A DNA stretch of 64,000 bases, taken from positions 104,247 to 168,246 of the forward strand of contig DAIRGA010000006.1 of assembly GCA_036794825.1 (NCBI GenBank). The letters run 5' to 3'. The notes beneath the pieces were generated by a model, which saw only the letters and a program-made list of their open reading frames with translations, was not told where the DNA came from and searched no databases. How positions within the stretch are numbered: position 1 is the stretch's first letter; the number at the start of each line of letters is the position of its first letter. The DNA is from RZYY01 sp036794825. GTDB taxonomy: Bacteria > Bacteroidota > Bacteroidia > Bacteroidales > 4484-276. Positions 35,988 through 42,991 of this stretch are shown here, in pieces. Both the position numbers and the translations under genes were made by a program.

Positions 35988-37187
35988 ATGGACTCGATTC
36001 AGCGAATTTTCAAAATTGGGCATGGGCCATCGAGCAGCCACACGATGGGACCACGCAAAGCTGCCATGCAGTTTAAAGCCCAATACCCCAATGCCGGCTC
36101 ATTTCATGTAACACTCTTCGGAAGCCTTGCTGCCACCGGAAAAGGACACCTTACCGATGTGGCCATCGCTGATGAATTGAAGCCCAAACCGGTGGATTTC
36201 ACCTGGAAACCACAGGAAGTCAAAGAATTCCATCCCAACGCGATCACTTTCGAAGCCTTCGGAGATGATGCGAAAATGATGGGCAAATGGACGGTCTTCA
36301 GCATTGGTGGAGGTGAAATCATGGAGAAAGAGGCAGCATCGGTTGGAGAGAAATCCATCTATCCACACACAAAGATGAAGGACATCCTTACCTGTTGCGA
36401 GGAGAATGGAATGCAATTCTGGGAGTATGTTCAGAAGCACGAAGATGAAAGAATGTGGCCATATCTTGAGGAAGTCTGGCTGGTTATGAAGGATGCCGTA
36501 AGGAGGGGTTTGGAGAATGAAGGAGTTCTTCCGGGAAGTATCAAACTTGCAAGGAAAGCTTCGGCCTATATGATTAAAGCAAGCGGCTTCAGGGGTTCGT
36601 TGAAGAGGAGAAGTCAGATGTTCGCTTATGCCCTGGCCGTAGCTGAAGAGAATGCTTCAGGTGGGAAGGTAGTAACAGCGCCTACCTGCGGCTCTGCCGG
36701 TGTTTTGCCGGGCGTTCTTTTCGGATTACACAAAGCCTATGGGTTCTCAGACAAGAAAATTATCAGGGCTTTGGCAACTGCCGGACTTATCGGTAATCTG
36801 GTCAAAAATAATGCTTCCATATCTGGAGCTGAAGTGGGATGCCAGGGAGAGGTTGGTACTGCGTGCGCAATGGCCGCTGCAGCCGCATCTCAGCTTTTTG
36901 GCGCCACACCAGCTCAGATTGAATATGCTGCCGAAATGGGGCTGGAACATCACCTTGGACTTACCTGCGATCCTATTGCCGGGCTGGTGCAGATTCCATG
37001 CATCGAACGAAATGCATTCGCTGCATCACGTGCGATGGATGCCTGTAACTTTGCGATTATGTCCGACGGTAAGCACCGGGTAACTTTTGATAAAGTGGTG
37101 ATTACCATGAAAAGAACCGGCAAAGATCTTCCAAGCCTTTACCGCGAGACATCAGAAGGCGGGCTGGCTATTGATCATCTGGGGTGA
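35988..37187 (+). CDS. sdaA: L-serine ammonia-lyase, iron-sulfur type, single chain
   Basis: Deaminates L-serine to pyruvate and ammonia, using an oxygen-sensitive [4Fe-4S] cluster. The beta domain opens with GHGPSSSHTMGP; the alpha domain carries TAPTCGSAGVLPG, AEVGCQGEVGTA and LTCDPIAGLVQIPCIERNA, which provide the cluster cysteines. Both domains are in one 399-residue chain, as in E. coli SdaA. It follows pfkA by 3 nt, so upper glycolysis and serine breakdown to pyruvate may be co-regulated. The cluster type fits an anaerobic life style. Confidence 0.95.
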   Translation: MDSIQRIFKIGHGPSSSHTMGPRKAAMQFKAQYPNAGSFHVTLFGSLAATGKGHLTDVAIADELKPKPVDFTWKPQEVKEFHPNAITFEAFGDDAKMMGKWTVFSIGGGEIMEKEAASVGEKSIYPHTKMKDILTCCEENGMQFWEYVQKHEDERMWPYLEEVWLVMKDAVRRGLENEGVLPGSIKLARKASAYMIKASGFRGSLKRRSQMFAYALAVAEENASGGKVVTAPTCGSAGVLPGVLFGLHKAYGFSDKKIIRALATAGLIGNLVKNNASISGAEVGCQGEVGTACAMAAAAASQLFGATPAQIEYAAEMGLEHHLGLTCDPIAGLVQIPCIERNAFAASRAMDACNFAIMSDGKHRVTFDKVVITMKRTGKDLPSLYRETSEGGLAIDHLG

Positions 37188-37290
37188 TTTCAAGTAGAGA
37201 TTTTATGACCTGCGGAAGTCAAGCATTATTCTACAACAAGGATTTGTTTTGTTATTAGGTAGACCTTTTATTTCCGTGCAGTCCTTTCAG

Positions 37291-37305
37291 CGGGAAAAGT
37301 TCCCG
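37291..37305. terminator. weak bidirectional hairpin between sdaA and the MBOAT gene
   Basis: CGGGAA-AAG-TTCCCG, a 6-bp stem with a 3-nt loop followed by TTTAAAA on the plus strand, in the 119-nt gap between these convergent genes. The stem is short, so the call is tentative. Confidence 0.35.
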
Positions 37306-37306
37306 T

Positions 37307-38722
37307 TTAAAACTGAAAATAAATGAATTGCTCTTCACTGCCCTGGGCAACGGTCAGCAGGAGGAAAAGGCAGGCCCAAATCAGCCCAAGCATCCAGGGA
37401 GACATTTTCTGAGCTACCTGATTAAGACTTGTGTTTCTCATGAGCCAGTGAATAAGAAACAAAATCCCCACCAAAACAAATACTTTGATCAGGTCAAAAT
37501 ATTCAAGAACTTTTACCCCATCAACGTTAAGGAAAAGCATTGATTCGATCATACCTACTGCTGTATGAAATTCCCTTGCCCTGAAAAACACCCAGGTGAA
37601 ATTGACCAGAGTAAAAGTGGCAAAAGCCAGCAAAATTCCATTCCAAACGGTTACTTTGATAGGGATGTATTGTTTTAGAACCCTTTCTATCACAAGATAA
37701 ACGCCATGCAGCATTCCCCAGACTACAAAGGTCCAGGCAGCGCCATGCCAAAGCCCGCCCAAGAGCATGGTTAACATCAGAGCAACGTACATCCTGGTGA
37801 TGCCAAAGCGATTGCCACCGAGAGGGATATACAAATAATCGCGAAGCCAACTGGAAAGTGAAATATGCCAACGCTTCCAGAAATCCGAAAACCCTATAGC
37901 GCCATAGGGATATTTAAAGTTATCAGGAAGGATGAATCCCAGCATAAGCGCTATACCGATGGCAGCAGTGGAATATCCTGCAAAATCAAAAAATATCTGT
38001 CCTGAAAATGCTAGTGTACCTGCCCATGAATCCCAGAAATTCAACACTTGACCTGAATTGAAAACATTGTCGGACACACCGGAAAGCATCGTATCAGCCA
38101 AAACAACCTTCTGAAACAACCCTAACGTTAGCAGAAACAGACCCCAAACAAACTGGTTTATGGTGGCTTTGCGGGGCTCATAAAACTGACTGATCAGATC
38201 TTTTGCCCTGACAATCGGGCCTGCAACCAGTTGAGGGAAAAAGGTAACATAGAGCGCAAAATCGAGAAAAGTCCTCGCCGGCTCAATTCTTTTATAGTAA
38301 ATGTCAATGGTGTAGGACATTGTCTGGAAAGTATAAAACGAAATCCCCATAGGAAGAATAATATCGAGTGGCCTGGCCTGGAAAGTAATACCAACAGCAT
38401 CAGCGAGAAAGATAAAATTCTCAAGCAGGAAGTTGTTGTATTTGAAAAATGCCAGAAAGCCAAGATTAACGAACAAACTCAACAGCAACCATAGTTTTCT
38501 TGCTTTTGGACGCTCCTCTTTAAAGAGCTTATTTCCAGCCACCCAGTCAATCATTGTCGAAATCCAAAGCAACAAAATCAGTGGAGGATTCCATAATCCG
38601 TAAAAAAGGTAACTCGCCAACAACAACATTCTTTTTTTGAAATTCCAGCTAAAGAGTGGCGTGTAATAAAGCGCAATTACTGCAATGAAAAAGAAGATAA
38701 AGCCTATTGAATTGAAAAGCAT
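37307..38722 (-). CDS. MBOAT family membrane O-acyltransferase
   Basis: A 471-residue polytopic membrane protein of the AlgI/DltB type that passes acyl (usually acetyl) groups across the membrane for O-acylation of surface polysaccharide. The catalytic histidine is H326 in GGLWHGAAW, with a second conserved His339 in WGMLHG; around ten hydrophobic helices are readable. The amphipathic DFWKRWHISLS loop, a family mark, lies before it. The partner gene 38725-39764, which ends 2 nt upstream, is expected to be the extracytoplasmic SGNH-type transferase, but it is frameshifted. Confidence 0.94.
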   Translation of the reverse strand: MLFNSIGFIFFFIAVIALYYTPLFSWNFKKRMLLLASYLFYGLWNPPLILLLWISTMIDWVAGNKLFKEERPKARKLWLLLSLFVNLGFLAFFKYNNFLLENFIFLADAVGITFQARPLDIILPMGISFYTFQTMSYTIDIYYKRIEPARTFLDFALYVTFFPQLVAGPIVRAKDLISQFYEPRKATINQFVWGLFLLTLGLFQKVVLADTMLSGVSDNVFNSGQVLNFWDSWAGTLAFSGQIFFDFAGYSTAAIGIALMLGFILPDNFKYPYGAIGFSDFWKRWHISLSSWLRDYLYIPLGGNRFGITRMYVALMLTMLLGGLWHGAAWTFVVWGMLHGVYLVIERVLKQYIPIKVTVWNGILLAFATFTLVNFTWVFFRAREFHTAVGMIESMLFLNVDGVKVLEYFDLIKVFVLVGILFLIHWLMRNTSLNQVAQKMSPWMLGLIWACLFLLLTVAQGSEEQFIYFQF

Positions 38723-38724
38723 GG

Positions 38725-39636
38725 TTAGTTGTTTTTGGGTTTTGTAATGGCTCCATCGGAAACCAGAATTCTGGCCAATTCCTGTGTGAAAATTTCCGCA
38801 TCAGGCGCTGATAAATGTGACCATTCCGGACATTCAAACCGGTTGAGCTGGTCATAATCTTCAAAGTGGTAACCTTTGGCATTTGATTGAAAAACAAGTT
38901 CATCCCAAAATTCATTTCTGGGGAAAAGCATATTTTCGGCAGCCCGCAATCCGCCAATAGAAGGGAACCTTACCAGGATCAGATTTCCTCCGCGTGCCCG
39001 GAATTTAGCCGCATCCTCCAGAAAGAAGGCCATGGTAGATTTCTTATCCGGTGGAGGTGCATTTTCACCAAAGAATTTCCACACCCGGATAATACTGTTG
39101 GCAAAGGCGGTGTCGGTTGCCGTTTTTTCAGACATCCTGACATTTCTGTCCACCTCCACGTGCGAAAAATTGCTGAACGGTGGTTTTGGGTTGGCGCCAG
39201 TCCTGTTCCCAATGTGGATGCGCCGCAGCAACGACCTTAGATCAATATCGTCGTACCATTGTTCTTCACTGATCGAAACAAAAGCAAAATTCTTTTCCAG
39301 CGGCAGACCCGACCAATGGTTGAGCCGTTGTGCGTAAGTTCTGCTATAGTAGTAGTCAACCTTTGATTGTGCTCTTTTCCAGGGCGGAGCCTGTGGAAAC
39401 GTTGTTGAAAAGAACAGTCCCTCAGTTACACCAACAATCACGGTGCCGGTGAAGTCAGTATTTTCGACAATATCTCTGAATACCGGCAGCGGACTTGAAC
39501 CAGGGATGGCAAGCATTAATGGCCTTCTTCTGGTCTCATTTTCCCAAACATCCAGTTGAATACCAAAAAGCACCCGGGATGACCCAACTATTACAAAGTC
39601 AGATTGATCCATGGTTTTTAGTTTTGTTCTCTGCAC
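38725..39636 (-). CDS. SGNH-like acyltransferase partner of MBOAT (frameshifted main fragment)
   Basis: The body of an SGNH-fold protein that in homologous loci accompanies an MBOAT protein. The block-I-like motif is VIVGSSRVLFGIQLDVWE and the C-terminal motif is CPEWSHLS (Ser/His catalytic candidates). The first start-like codon is the GTG at 39636, but the frame should continue upstream: the codons just before it read NDDKELWAVQRTKLK, then a frame break occurs near 39661-39665, and the membrane-anchor part lies in another frame (39618-39764). Without that anchor the protein would remain in the cytoplasm. Adding one T in the GATAT run (minus strand) would restore one 346-residue frame. Confidence 0.75.
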   Translation of the reverse strand: MQRTKLKTMDQSDFVIVGSSRVLFGIQLDVWENETRRRPLMLAIPGSSPLPVFRDIVENTDFTGTVIVGVTEGLFFSTTFPQAPPWKRAQSKVDYYYSRTYAQRLNHWSGLPLEKNFAFVSISEEQWYDDIDLRSLLRRIHIGNRTGANPKPPFSNFSHVEVDRNVRMSEKTATDTAFANSIIRVWKFFGENAPPPDKKSTMAFFLEDAAKFRARGGNLILVRFPSIGGLRAAENMLFPRNEFWDELVFQSNAKGYHFEDYDQLNRFECPEWSHLSAPDAEIFTQELARILVSDGAITKPKNN

Positions 39637-39764
39637 AGCCCAAAGCTCTTTGTCGTCGTTATATCGGGATATTTACCCTGTGAACGCCAGTAAATTTCCC
39701 ACACTGTAAGGCTTACTAAACTCAACACAAGGGCTATGATTAGTGACTTTTTGAGATTCATCAT
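39618..39764 (-). pseudogene. N-terminal anchor fragment of the frameshifted SGNH-like gene
   Basis: A 48-codon frame starting MMNLKKSLIIALVLSLVSLT, which encodes a signal anchor followed by WEIYWRSQGKYPD, after which translation leaves the true frame and stops at 39618. The true continuation (YNDDKELWAV) is in the frame of the downstream fragment. A one-base deletion is the simplest cause. It could be a real mutation or an assembly or sequencing error. Confidence 0.7.
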
Positions 39765-39807
39765 AAGTTAGAGAATTGGTTATAAATAATTTTTTTAAAT
39801 GGCCATG

Positions 39808-40245
39808 TCAGGCTCCTACCCATTTTTCAAAACTTGCATTGACCTCACCATCCGGGTATGTCCAATCGGGTTGCAACCTCAATCCCCCCTCTTTTCTCCA
39901 TATAAAATCCATGGCCTCAGATATATAGCTGTCCGGATAAATTTTTATCAGAAACAGAATTCGATCCTCCATCTCTACTTTTCCGATGGTGGAGGTTATA
40001 TTCTGGGCAAGGAGTGCATTGCAGATGATTTCGGCCTGGAGAAGATCATAGGTAGCCCAAACTATTCCATGGTTGCCGGAGAGAAGGGCTTTTTCATCCA
40101 GCGTGACATCAATATCAAGGGGGGTTCCCTGTGGCAGCTCGGGAACTTTTTTATTGCTAAGCGACTTCCATGAAAAAGAGATGCCCGGATGGAGAACAAT
40201 TTCCCCATCCGGATTGAATATCCCTATTTTTTTTATCAGCTTCAA
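39808..40245 (-). CDS. hypothetical protein with DUF2007-like segment
   Basis: The frame is open much further upstream, but that part overlaps the NTF2-like lipoprotein gene. The likeliest start is a TTG at 40245, overlapping the upstream TGA stop as TTGA, which gives about 145 residues beginning MKLIKKIGIFNPDGEIVL. The C-terminal half (WATYDLLQAEIICNALLAQ, IGKVE, ILFLIKIYP) resembles the small 'putative signal transducing' DUF2007 fold, an uncertain match. No signal peptide. Probably translated by coupling with the upstream gene. Function unknown. Confidence 0.6.
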   Translation of the reverse strand: MKLIKKIGIFNPDGEIVLHPGISFSWKSLSNKKVPELPQGTPLDIDVTLDEKALLSGNHGIVWATYDLLQAEIICNALLAQNITSTIGKVEMEDRILFLIKIYPDSYISEAMDFIWRKEGGLRLQPDWTYPDGEVNASFEKWVGA

Positions 40246-40748
40246 GGTGTTTGAGGTTGGGTTTCCAGTTTGGTAAGTGCCAGGGCAATCTCGGCGCTGT
40301 TCCAGTATCCATGCTCGAGAACAACCTTTTGATTGATAAACCTCAGGGTGATGTGCACCGGTATCTCGTATTTCACGCCGGTAGCACGCAGGGTTCCCAC
40401 CCAAAGCCCCCAGTAGTTTACCCAGGTCTCGCCATCATCGGTCAGCACCATCTCAAAGAAATCTTCATCAGCCACATAGGCAATATTGCTGAAGAGCTCA
40501 TGCTCCTGTTTGTACTCAACCATAGCGGAATCAATTGAAATGCCTTTTTTCTCAGGAACATTGTTCTGAACTTTTGCGGTGTCGGCATAATGCGATTTCA
40601 TAGCATCCCAATCAGCGTCAATGTAAGCTTTAAGAATAGATTTGGTGGCTTCGATTTCCGGAGAAGCTGAGAAATAGCGAACCGGCTGGTCGGCACTGCA
40701 GGCTGAAAACAGAACGACGATAAATGATAAATAGATGATTTTTTTCAT
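40242..40748 (-). CDS. NTF2/SnoaL-like lipoprotein
   Basis: I start at 40748 (MKKIIYLSF), where a lipoprotein signal begins and ends FSAC (Cys17); the longer open frame upstream is AT-rich and implausible. The mature part of about 150 residues fits the cone-shaped NTF2/SnoaL fold: an N-terminal helix pair (EATKSILKAYIDADWDAMKSHY), then strands ending in VHITLRFINQKVVLEHGYWN. Such proteins bind or modify small ligands; no activity can be assigned. It heads a minus-strand pair with the downstream hypothetical gene. Confidence 0.8.
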   Translation of the reverse strand: MKKIIYLSFIVVLFSACSADQPVRYFSASPEIEATKSILKAYIDADWDAMKSHYADTAKVQNNVPEKKGISIDSAMVEYKQEHELFSNIAYVADEDFFEMVLTDDGETWVNYWGLWVGTLRATGVKYEIPVHITLRFINQKVVLEHGYWNSAEIALALTKLETQPQTP

Positions 40749-40938
40749 AAAAATTAATATTATTTGTTTGATAATGTGTTGATTAAAAATATGGAGTCCA
40801 GTCAAAAAGCTCGCAAACTGCTGATTTTTAGCATTTTTTACCCCTGCCTCTAAAGGGAAAACTGTAAAAATCAACAATTTAAAAAGTCACCTTTAGGGGA
40901 TTCAGGAGTCAAGGTGCATTTTTGACAATTCTCATTAC

Positions 40939-41715
40939 TTATTTCGCCGGTGGATTATGGCTCAGATCGGCATCCCGTTCCAAAAGATATGACCATGCTT
41001 CTCTGATGGTTTCGCGGAATTCGGACTGCAACTGATCTCTTTTTTCTTTTCCGTTTGCCTTTTCGTAGATATCCCAGACAATTTCCCTGTCCACATCCAG
41101 TGCGGCAAAGTTTGCATAGGGCACGCCAACAAAAAAGTCGGCGGCATCCTTGCTTCCACCCATTACGCTGTACCAGTAACCGCGTGATGATCCTTCAGCC
41201 TGTTTTGTAGCATCCGACAATTGTTTGGCGATTTCTTTGAATTTATCGCTGTTGTTCACCTGCCATGAGGTTAGCCACAGTACCTTGTCGGGATTGGGAT
41301 AGGCTTTACTGTAATCCGGCATGAAACGGGCAAAATTACTCTCTGAGCATTCGATGTGCGGATTGATCATTTCCCTCACCAGGTCACGGCAGTTTTGACC
41401 GTCATCATTGGTTTCATCCATTTCGGCCCAGTTGGCCATTCTCGAAGTCAGGATGTAAACATTACCTTCGCCGTTCAGTCTTTTCCATATACTCCATGTC
41501 CAATCGCCTTTGCTCTCGATATAGCAAGCTTTCCAGGCCTTTATCCCTTCGCGGAATTGCACATCATGGCCACGTTTTATAGTGAATTCGGTCATCGAAA
41601 GGATGAACCCTTTTTCGGCTTCCTGCGCCTGAACTCCATTGCTGAATAGCGTTGATGCAGCAATAAACACCATTGCAAACAGTAAATGTACTGTTTGTAC
41701 TCTGATTGTTTTCAT
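40939..41715 (-). CDS. secreted protein of unknown function
   Basis: A 258-residue exported protein with a signal peptide ending VQAQ. The mature part is Trp-rich and resembles the ferredoxin-like ABM/dimeric barrel pattern (repeated 'MTEFTIKRGHDVQFREGIKAWK' and 'KVLWLTSWQVNNSDKFKEIAKQL' units), a weak assignment. Two cysteines are close to the middle of the chain. It lies 77 nt downstream of the secreted peroxiredoxin gene, and both have the same leader element of about 35 nt just before the start codon, which suggests shared control. Confidence 0.75.
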   Translation of the reverse strand: MKTIRVQTVHLLFAMVFIAASTLFSNGVQAQEAEKGFILSMTEFTIKRGHDVQFREGIKAWKACYIESKGDWTWSIWKRLNGEGNVYILTSRMANWAEMDETNDDGQNCRDLVREMINPHIECSESNFARFMPDYSKAYPNPDKVLWLTSWQVNNSDKFKEIAKQLSDATKQAEGSSRGYWYSVMGGSKDAADFFVGVPYANFAALDVDREIVWDIYEKANGKEKRDQLQSEFRETIREAWSYLLERDADLSHNPPAK

Positions 41716-41735
41716 AATTGATTTGATTTAAAAAA

Positions 41736-41770
41736 GCCTACTCTTTGATAAAGGATTTTCGGCTTGCTCC
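41736..41770 (-). promoter_or_regulatory. leader repeat, copy A
   Basis: On the minus strand the element begins GGAGCAAGCCGAAAATCC and ends AAAGAGTAGGC, 20 nt before the start codon of the secreted protein at 41715. A second copy precedes the peroxiredoxin gene at nearly the same distance. Possible roles are a protein or RNA operator, or a remnant of duplication. Confidence 0.55.
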
Positions 41771-41792
41771 TGTTTTTTAATCAATGTGATAG

Positions 41793-42509
41793 TTAAAGTT
41801 CCTTGTACCACATATACCAGGTTACTTTCCGCAACTTGGGGTCCTTTTTTGCTTCCAGTTTTTCAGCTTCAGCCTGGGTGGCAGGGCTTGGCAAAAGGAC
41901 ATCATTGCCTGGTTGCCAGTTGGCCGGGGTAAAAACATTATGCTTGTCCTGGGTTTGCAGCGCAATCAATGTCCTTTTTATTTCTTCTATATTCCGTCCA
42001 ACGGATTGAGGATAATGGAAAAAAGCCCGGATATTATTGTCCGGATCAATAATCATTACACCACGAATGTCTATTTCCTGCTCATGACCTGGCTGCAGGA
42101 TGCCGTATGCACGCGAGATTTTAAGATCTGAATCAGAAACCAGCGGAAATTCGATTTTTACCGGTGCTGCTCCTTCAATGGAGATGGATTCGATAGATTT
42201 GACCCATTCGATGTGGCTGTTCAGCCTGTCGGTGGAAATAACGATAAGGGCTGTCTTGAGTTCTTTGAACTCTTCCTGCACCGATGCCAGCGCCATAATC
42301 TCCGATGTGCAGACGGGAGTAAAGTCAGCGGGATGGCTGAACAGAATCTTCCATTTCCCGAAAAAGTCATCCGGAAAATTGACCATTCCCATGGTGGATG
42401 ATGCACTGAAAGATGGCGCTTTACCGCTGATCAGCGGTCCGGTGGGATTTGTTTGTGACCAGGTAGCGTAGCTCAAGAGGAAAAACGAAAATAAAAGCAG
42501 TGTTTTCAT
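41793..42509 (-). CDS. secreted 1-Cys peroxiredoxin (Prx6-type)
   Basis: Thiol peroxidase of the AhpC/Prx6 group. The peroxidatic site is P60-xxx-T64-xx-C67 (PADFTPVCTSE), and there is no second cysteine in the chain, so it is a 1-Cys enzyme. The long C-terminal arm (NVFTPANWQPGNDVLLPSPAT) is that of Prx6. Unusually, it has a signal peptide (LLLFSFFLLSYATWSQ), placing it in the periplasm or outside. It presumably defends the envelope against peroxides, with an unknown reductant. The leader repeat copy B lies just upstream. Confidence 0.92.
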   Translation of the reverse strand: MKTLLLFSFFLLSYATWSQTNPTGPLISGKAPSFSASSTMGMVNFPDDFFGKWKILFSHPADFTPVCTSEIMALASVQEEFKELKTALIVISTDRLNSHIEWVKSIESISIEGAAPVKIEFPLVSDSDLKISRAYGILQPGHEQEIDIRGVMIIDPDNNIRAFFHYPQSVGRNIEEIKRTLIALQTQDKHNVFTPANWQPGNDVLLPSPATQAEAEKLEAKKDPKLRKVTWYMWYKEL

Positions 42510-42531
42510 GACAATAAAAAATTTAGTTATG

Positions 42532-42568
42532 GCCTACTCTTTTTAACTTGGGATTTTCGGCTTGCTCC
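42532..42568 (-). promoter_or_regulatory. leader repeat, copy B
   Basis: Same ends as copy A (GGAGCAAGCCGAAAATCC ... AAAGAGTAGGC on the minus strand), with a differing middle and two extra bases, 22 nt before the peroxiredoxin start codon. Conserved ends with a variable centre suggest a structured or bound element. Confidence 0.55.
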
Positions 42569-42748
42569 ATTGTTCAAATGAACTTCGGCAAAAGTACTTC
42601 GGGGGGTAAGGGACAGGGTAGGACTTTTCTTGCAAAGTGTTGGACTTTTCGGTCAAAAGTGCATTTTAAGCTGAAAAATGGGGAAATGATAGATTAAAAT
42701 ATCAGTTACATCAGAGAAATGCGCACCTGTGTAAGTATATAACATAAG

Positions 42749-42902
42749 CACATTAGGCACAGTAGGGCACATTAAAGTTCTTATGATGATGCGGCAGCCA
42801 TTTCACCGACCATTGCTTTATATGCTTTAGTTTTTCTGTGTTATCACAAACGCTGAGATCAATTATCCAGCTATTCTCATGTGTCCTACTGTGCCTAATG
42901 TG
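42749..42902. repeat. inverted repeat, 22-nt arms with 110-nt spacer
   Basis: Arms at 42749-42770 (starting CACATTAGGCACAGTAGG) and 42881-42902 (its reverse complement) match at 21 of 22 positions. The arms carry the CTGTGCCTAATGTG theme often seen in intergenic repeats of Bacteroidota. It may be a small non-autonomous mobile element or a long hairpin. No transposase is nearby. Confidence 0.65.
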
Positions 42903-42991
42903 GTTAAAAAACAGAAACTCTCATTTTTACGATGAGCGAAATGTTTTAATCTTTATCGCCTAGTTTCACAAGCCTGTATTTAACCATTTGA

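Larger units (their letters stand above)
42510..42991. other. 482-nt intergenic region between peroxiredoxin and hybrid regulator genes
   Basis: Holds leader repeat copy B (42532-42568) and a pair of inverted 22-nt repeats (42749-42770 and 42881-42902). No credible gene is present. It probably also contains the promoter of the peroxiredoxin gene and the end of the hybrid regulator transcript. Confidence 0.5.

Noticed and set aside
39808..40404. Full 198-codon version of the hypothetical gene
   Set aside because: Its first 50 or so codons overlap the NTF2-like lipoprotein gene and read as low-plausibility protein, so a start at 40245 was chosen.
42749..42902. Long inverted repeat as an intrinsic terminator
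   Set aside because: The 110-nt spacer and lack of a T-tract do not fit.
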